Shown here one piece after another: positions 58,653-64,000 of a stretch of DNA of 64,000 nt. The notes under the pieces were generated by a model that worked only from the letters and a program-made list of their open reading frames with translations, did no database searches and was not told where the DNA came from. The position numbers and the translations under genes were made by a program. Origin of the DNA: Eriocheir sinensis (Eukaryota > Arthropoda > Malacostraca > Decapoda > Varunidae); the NCBI RefSeq assembly GCF_024679095.1, contig NC_066522.1:15484329-15548328 (forward strand), given 5' to 3'. The stretch's first letter is position 1, and each line of letters starts with the position of its first letter.

Positions 58653-58776
58653 TCATTTTATTGTCAAAGTGCAGAAGAAATGAAAAATGTGAGTATGAGG
58701 TGAAGGAATTTTTGCTCATTTTATTGTCAAGGTGCAGAAGAAATAAAAAATGTGAATATGAAGTGAAGGAATTTAG
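58653..58776 (+). repeat. Two-copy 63-bp tandem duplication
   Basis: CATTTTATTGTCAAAGTGCAGAAG (58654) and CATTTTATTGTCAAGGTGCAGAAG (58717). The core TGTCAAAGTxCAGAAGAA also occurs in the 156-bp repeat at 56.4-56.7 kb. Confidence 0.92.
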
Positions 58777-59126
58777 GAGCATAAGAACGAGGGAGGGAAC
58801 TAAACCCGCGTATTGGCCATCGAGTTCCCTTTTATCTCGCGCCGAATCAACAAGAAAACGAAACTACCACCATGGCCATTTACAATCCCGGCCTCCCCAC
58901 ATATCTTTAGAAGGAAATATTGAACGCGAAAAAGATGCCATTTTTCATATGCACGCCGAGCAATGAATAAGGTGTGTGTGTGTGTGTGTGTGCTGGAAAT
59001 GAATGGCCGCCTTTGGAAACGCTTCGTAAAGATTGTATAGACGTAAATCATTCCTAATACTTATCGTCAGCCTCTATCCGACTCGATCATCAAAAATAAC
59101 CACAAAAGAAAGATATTACTAAACTT

Positions 59127-59129
<3 letters not shown>
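58777..59129. other. Complex sequence with short (TG)n
   Basis: TG run at about 58972-58992. Nothing else recognised. Confidence 0.5.

Positions 59130-59196
<67 letters not shown>
59130..59196 (+). repeat. (CA)33 microsatellite
   Basis: Perfect CA run. Confidence 0.97.
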
Positions 59197-59197
<1 letters not shown>

Positions 59198-60049
59198 TCC
59201 AAACTTCGAAGCGGCCGTTTATCCGCCCGAAGCACAGAGTAACCTTCGCCCATTGAGTGTTCGTCCTTCAGCGAGTCTCAAGCCGCCGCTGAAGCTAATG
59301 GGGGAGAGGGAGGAAGGAAGAGAAAGAGGTCGTGGGTTGAGGAGCTTTTGGGAAGGGATGGAAGAAGAGAAAAGACCGTGGTTAGAGGGGCTTTTGGGAA
59401 GGAAGGGAAAAAGAGAGAGAAGTTGTAGATAGAGTAGATTTTATAAAGGGACAGGAGAAGGAAATAGGAAGTAAAAGGGAAGAACAGAGAAAAGAAGGAA
59501 AATAAAGGTGGCTAGAGAAACTTTTTGGAAGAAAATAAAGAAGAGAAAGGACGAAATTAAAGAAATAGAAGAAGTTGAAAAGCAGGAAAAGAATGGGAAG
59601 AGAATGGAAGAAGAGAAAGAGACCCTTGGTAGAGGGGTTTTAGGAGAAAGGAAGAAGAGAAAGGACGAAAGGAAAAAAGGGAAGAACGGGGGAAAATAAG
59701 GAAAAGAAAGATGTATTGATTAGTCGCCAGAGTATGAAAGGAAGGAAGAAAGAGAGAAAGAGTAAAAAGAAGATTGACAGAGTATCAGTATGAAAGACTT
59801 AAAACGGAGAGAGAGAATAAAAGGTGATTAATGGAAAGAAATAGAAGAAAAAAAGGAGAAAAAAGGAGAAATAAAGGAAGTGAGCAGAGTTATTACAAGA
59901 AAGGGAAGGAGGAAGAGGAAGAAGAAAAAGAGGAGGAAGTGGAGAATGGCGGAAAAAGAGAGGAAGCGATAAAAGCAACCGTATGGAAAGGAAGAAATAA
60001 TAGCAAGTTAAGGAAATGGGAAGAGGTGAAATTAAGAGAATAACAATAA

Positions 60050-60051
<2 letters not shown>
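59197..60051 (+). repeat. Purine-rich repeats with GGGGCTTTTGGGAAGG units
   Basis: GAGCTTTTGGGAAGGG at 59343 and GGGCTTTTGGGAAGGA at 59388 (about 46 bp apart), with later variants near 59520 and 59633. The remainder is A/G-rich. K/E/R frames are artefacts. Confidence 0.75.

Positions 60052-60105
<54 letters not shown>
60052..60105 (+). repeat. (GA)27 microsatellite
   Basis: Perfect GA run. Confidence 0.96.
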
Positions 60106-60107
<2 letters not shown>

Positions 60108-61155
60108 ACGAATAAATGGAGTAGCAAACAAACGAAATTAATGCGAAAGAAAAGGTAGAAAGAAAAGGAATGAACGAAAAGGAAGAAAAGACGAAACAAT
60201 AAGACACATAATAAATAACAATAGAGAACAAGAATAGCAAAATAAAATAAGGGAATGTAATAGTATGTAAAAAAGAAGAAGAAGAAAAGGATAGAGAAGA
60301 CATGTATAGAAAGGAAGAGAAGAAAGGAAGGACAACATATATAGATTAAACAACAACATAGCAGGGAAAGGGAAGGAAGGGGAGGCTGAGGATAGCGGAA
60401 GAGGAAAGTAAGGAGAGAGAGATTGAAACCCAAATAAAAGGAAGGGAAACGCATATAGATCACACAACAAAATAACAAGGAAAGAGAAGTGAAGTAAGAC
60501 CGAGAATGGAAGTAAAGGGAAGGGAAGGAGAACGTGAACCGAAGGAGAGGAAGGAAAGGAAAGGGAAGGAGAAAGTGAAGGGAAGGAAAGAAAGGGAAGA
60601 CTAAGGGAAGAAGTAAAGGAAAAAGGAGAGGAAGGAAAGGAAAGGGAAGGAGAAAGTGAAGGGAAGGAAAGAAAGGGAAGACTAAGGGAAGAAGTAAAGG
60701 AAAGGTAAAGGGAAAATGAAGTTAAGAAGAGGAAGGGAAGACAGGGAACAGAAGTAAATGGGGGAGAAGGAGAAAGCGAAGGGAAGGAGAGGAAGGAAAT
60801 ACTTGAGATAGAAGTAAAGGGAAGGGAAGGAGAAAGTTAAGGGAAGAAGAGGAAGGGAAGTCTTGGAATAGAAGTAAAGGGAAGGGAAGGAGAGGAAGGA
60901 AAAACTGAGGATAGAAGTAGAGGGTAGGGAAGGAGAAAATTAAACAAAGCAGAGATAGGAAAGGTAAGGGAAGAAGAGGAAGGGAAGACTGGGAATAGAA
61001 GTAGAGGGAAGGGAAGGGAAGGGAAGGGAAGGGAAGGGAAAACTGATAATAGAAGTAAAGGGAAGGGAAGGAGAAAGTTAAGGGAAGCAGAGGTAGGGAA
61101 GACTGGCGAGAGTAGAGAAAGGAAGGGAAAGGAGAATGTGAAGGGAAGGAAACGG
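60106..61155 (+). repeat. Purine-rich array with 81-bp and approx 60-70-bp units and (GGGAA)n
   Basis: GAAGGAAAGGAAAGGGAAGG repeats at 60550 and 60631 (81 bp). From 60700 a unit with ATAGAAGTAAAGGGAAGG, GGAGAAAGTTAAGGGAAG and AGAGGAAGGGAAGACTGGGA recurs. Pure GGGAA pentamers lie at about 61009-61040. Confidence 0.85.
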
Positions 61156-61589
<434 letters not shown>

Positions 61590-61699
61590 CTGCAGGTAGC
61601 ACGACAGCCATAATAGCATGGCGAACATTAGCTCCAAGGCCGTTCACTTTATTTCGACGGCCCGGCAGTTTTGTGTCGAGTCCAGCCCGGGTGGCCATG

Positions 61700-61923
61700 C
61701 CTTCCCGGGAGCCAGAGTTCAAGGAGTGTCACGCAGGGCCACCTAAACCTTTCTGGGGATGTTGGGGTTCGGGGTGCCATACAGAAGGCCACTTGGACCT
61801 CTCTGGTGTATCAGGGTCCATAAGTTACCATGCAGAAGATCATGTAAACTTAAGTAGAGTGTCAGAGTCATGTTTTGAGAGTCATGAAGAATACTACAAA
61901 CCATTTCTGGATAAGTTTAAGTA
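61700..61923 (+). repeat. In-frame 48/51/54-bp minisatellite
   Basis: TGTCACGCAG (61727), TGCCATACAG (61775), TACCATGCAG (61826) and AGTCATGAAG (61880) mark four diverged units. All spacings are multiples of three. One plus frame stays open across them (CHAGPPKPFWGCWGSG, CHTEGHLDLSGVSGSIS, YHAEDHVNLSRVSESCFE, SHEEYYKPFLDKFK-stop at 61923). Upstream, the frame runs into the AC tract, so no start or exon boundary is evident. Could be a repeat-encoding exon remnant or coincidence. Confidence 0.5.
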
Positions 61924-62389
61924 GAAAGTGAAAGAAATATCATAAGTATCGGCAATATCGATTAAAAACGGACCACTACAGACAAGCCAAAACTTTGCAT
62001 ATGCCAGTACTGTGATACAACCCTAAGAATACCCTTCCAGCACCCTCACGTAACGTACGATGTGTCTTGTAATTCATCCTCGTACAGGTGCTATGAGATT
62101 GAATCCTAAATCAACCAAATATTCCACGCATCTAACGGAAATTGGATATCAACAAACGTAAACTCGCTAAATTAAATTTCTCGCTTCGCAGACAACTGTT
62201 TTGATGTACCTGAAACACCTCGTCTGCTGGTCGGGTTTTTATTTTGTTTGATTTTGTTTACCTCGATAGCTCTTTCCTTCACTGCAATCCATTACCACTA
62301 CAGTTCATTACCAGACAGATTTCGTATTATCTCTTCTGGCCTCTTGTTCTGGTTTCCTTTGTCGGAGCAGCGTCAATCGGACTTTTCTG
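61924..62389. other. Unannotated complex sequence
   Basis: Nothing recognised. Confidence 0.5.
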
Positions 62390-62443
62390 TTGCTTTTTTT
62401 CTGTTGTTTGCCCTTGAGCTGCCTCCCTTGCTGTCGAAAAAAA
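62390..62443 (+). mobile_element. LINE 3' tail, short copy 12
   Basis: T-rich lead, TGTTTGCCCTTGAGCTGCCT, CCCTTGCTGTCGAAAAAAA. Only the terminal approx 55 bp remain. Confidence 0.68.
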
Positions 62444-62861
62444 TATCCTGTTATGTCTATTCAGTCTCAACTTCACTCGCAAAATCACTAGACATGTCAA
62501 AGCAGTATTCCCTCCATGCCCAGCTATTTATACGCGTCCTCAATATACTCCTGCCTCTTCCCCATCGCCCTCCTCATTGACTGGCCGCCGCGTGTAATAT
62601 ATTCATTCATAAGTCCTATACATTCATTAAGCCTTCCCTTGCAGCTTCCCAAGTCCTTACATGCGGGCTTTAATCCTATTCGCTCATGTGTTGCTATTCA
62701 TCGGGTTTTTGGCATGTGAATTCGGACTCTTCACTTCGTCTCCATCAGTTAATCCTTCAGAACATTACCGTATTCCGTAAAGCAAGTAAAAAGTATTAAA
62801 TTTTATCACACTCTCAATGGTTTATTTTACTTTTTGTCCTAGAACCGTTTTATTAAGATCA
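62444..62861. other. Unannotated complex sequence
   Basis: Nothing recognised. Confidence 0.5.
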
Positions 62862-62985
62862 TTTTTTTGCGGCAAAGGAGACAACTCAAGGGCAATAAAA
62901 CAAAAGAAAGAAACAAAAAAAGCCCGCTAAGTTCTTTTCCCCCCCAAAAAAAAACTGGATAAGAGGCCAAAAAAGGGGTCAGTTT
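62862..62985 (-). mobile_element. LINE 3' tail, copy 13
   Basis: On the minus strand: AAACTGACCCCTTTTTTGGC, CTCTTATCC, a homopolymer-rich stretch, TTAGCGGGC, TTTTATTGCCCTTGAGTTGT, CTCCTTTGCCGC, AAAAAAA. Truncated within the 3' UTR. About 420 bp from copy 12 and in opposite orientation. Confidence 0.78.
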
Positions 62986-64000
62986 TTACACGTTTCCTTC
63001 ACTTTTGATATGATACCTTTTCGTCCTTCTTATTTTTCTCCCTACTTCAAGTCGGTTCTCTCGTAATGCTGTGCTCATACTGTGAAGGGACTTGCGTGCA
63101 GAGAATAGTGATGCTGGCCATGGTCGGAGCGTTCTGTACACACTCCTCACGTTTATATGTTTTCTTCCTCCTCGTTTCGGTCTGGCTCATCCTTTCACAA
63201 CCCGAGAATGAGTTACAGGCGGGTCCTTCAATTGTCTCCTTCCTCTACGTCCATCTCCACGGTTTCCTATTTTTTGCTTACTCGACTGACTTTCCCATTT
63301 TAACACAACATAATCACAAGCTAAACACAACTTAATTCTTCAGTAGATCTCGCCTCATTACAGCTCAGTCCTGTAGCTCATAAAGGAAGACATTGGTGTG
63401 TTTCTTCCTTTACCCCACCGTCCCTACACCATGTATGAGATGTGGGTTCGTTGCATTGATTTTTCCTAGACAGAGACGTTCGTAGTTACTATTACATAAG
63501 CTTTACGTTGAATTCAGCCACACGTAAAACTTGGAAGATAGCGATAAAGGGTGCCAACATTTGTATTAGGAATCTTTCTTTTCTCGGAATTATTAGTACG
63601 TTCCATTTACCTGCGTTGTAGCCTCTGTTACCTGAGAAAGACGTCGACCCTAGCCAGTGTAATAGCTTGCTCCTCCAGCTGTAAAGCAGAGCACTCTACC
63701 GTGACGGGACAAATTCATTACATTGCTATCACTCACCGGGGTGGAAACGGAAGTACTTCATCATTTCTCGACTCCAGTGATGTTATATGATCACGTCAGA
63801 CCCGGAAAGATGGATCAGGAACAAGAGGGTAAGCAACACCATAGTAGAGACAATTTCGCCTCTCGGTATAGTGGATGCAGGGAGGTTATACGACCCTCCA
63901 CACGAAGGGAGAGGAAGCACCTGAAGGCCTTAAACTACATAGAAGCATGTGAAGAAAGATCAAGAGCAGCGGAGTAAACAACAGCTATTTAGAAGAGACA
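62986..64000. other. Unannotated complex sequence to window end
   Basis: Non-repetitive, balanced composition. Plus frames at 63066-63335, 63551-63790 and 63723-63977 have ordinary amino-acid content but no recognised domain, and the last two overlap in different frames. This is the longest stretch free of obvious repeats near the window edge, so a neighbouring gene beyond 64 kb is conceivable. Confidence 0.4.

Noticed and set aside
63551..63977. Two overlapping plus-strand frames near the window end
   Set aside because: They use different frames over shared bases and neither resembles a known protein. At most one could be real and neither can be supported.

Overview
This 64 kb window looks like non-coding DNA from an invertebrate animal, most plausibly a decapod crustacean (crab or shrimp). 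That assignment is an inference. It rests on very dense and very long dinucleotide microsatellites (AC, AG), long pyrimidine- and purine-rich blocks, many small tandem arrays, and scattered 5'-truncated non-LTR retrotransposon ends whose last codons encode a typical LINE reverse-transcriptase C-terminus. I could not recognise any intact protein-coding gene, tRNA, rRNA, CRISPR array or prokaryotic operon. Nearly all long open frames are translations of simple repeats (poly-TH, poly-CV, poly-SL, poly-RE and F/L/S/P-rich frames from CT-rich DNA).

Layout. 0-8 kb: CT-rich blocks, a 116-bp duplication, a compound G-rich/TG/CCGT microsatellite at 3.94 kb, the first LINE 3' tail at 4.35 kb, and a 103-bp minisatellite at 6.1-6.9 kb. 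8.2-15 kb: a perfect (AC)226 tract, diverged 137-138-bp arrays at 9.1-10.5 kb, a GC-balanced patch at 12.15 kb with a secretory-signal-like reading frame, and (GA)70 at 13.9 kb. 15-26 kb: CT-rich DNA, a 151-157-bp array at 18.6-19.2 kb, (CT)78 at 20.2 kb, a purine minisatellite at 24.2-25.0 kb, and a MITE-like patch at 25.27 kb. 26-34 kb: a 77-bp CT array, a 123-bp CT array, LINE fragments at 27.5, 30.6 and 32.6 kb, and a 140-bp array at 31.6-32.4 kb. 34-43 kb: (GA)66, then several kilobases of purine-rich repeats with an abrupt strand switch at about 37.49 kb, and LINE tails at 36.0 and 42.0 kb. 43-54 kb: a diverged 0.35 kb duplication, a poly(A) retroelement meeting a LINE tail at 45.1 kb, (GA)64 plus (CTGA)9, a 22-bp minisatellite at 49.74 kb, and (TA)n beside a CpG-rich patch at 52.3 kb. 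54-64 kb: further approx 126-169-bp arrays, more LINE tails, purine-rich DNA, (AC)133, and a 48/51/54-bp in-frame repeat at 61.7 kb.

Two patterns stand out. First, at least thirteen copies of one LINE 3' end sit on both strands, all 5'-truncated and mostly poly(A)-ended. Second, more than twenty tandem arrays with unrelated sequences have units mostly between about 103 and 169 bp, clustering near 130-157 bp, many of them old and diverged. I see no genes working together here. The window is best read as intergenic or long-intron DNA shaped by slippage, tandem duplication and retrotransposition. All periods and copy counts were read by eye and are approximate where stated.
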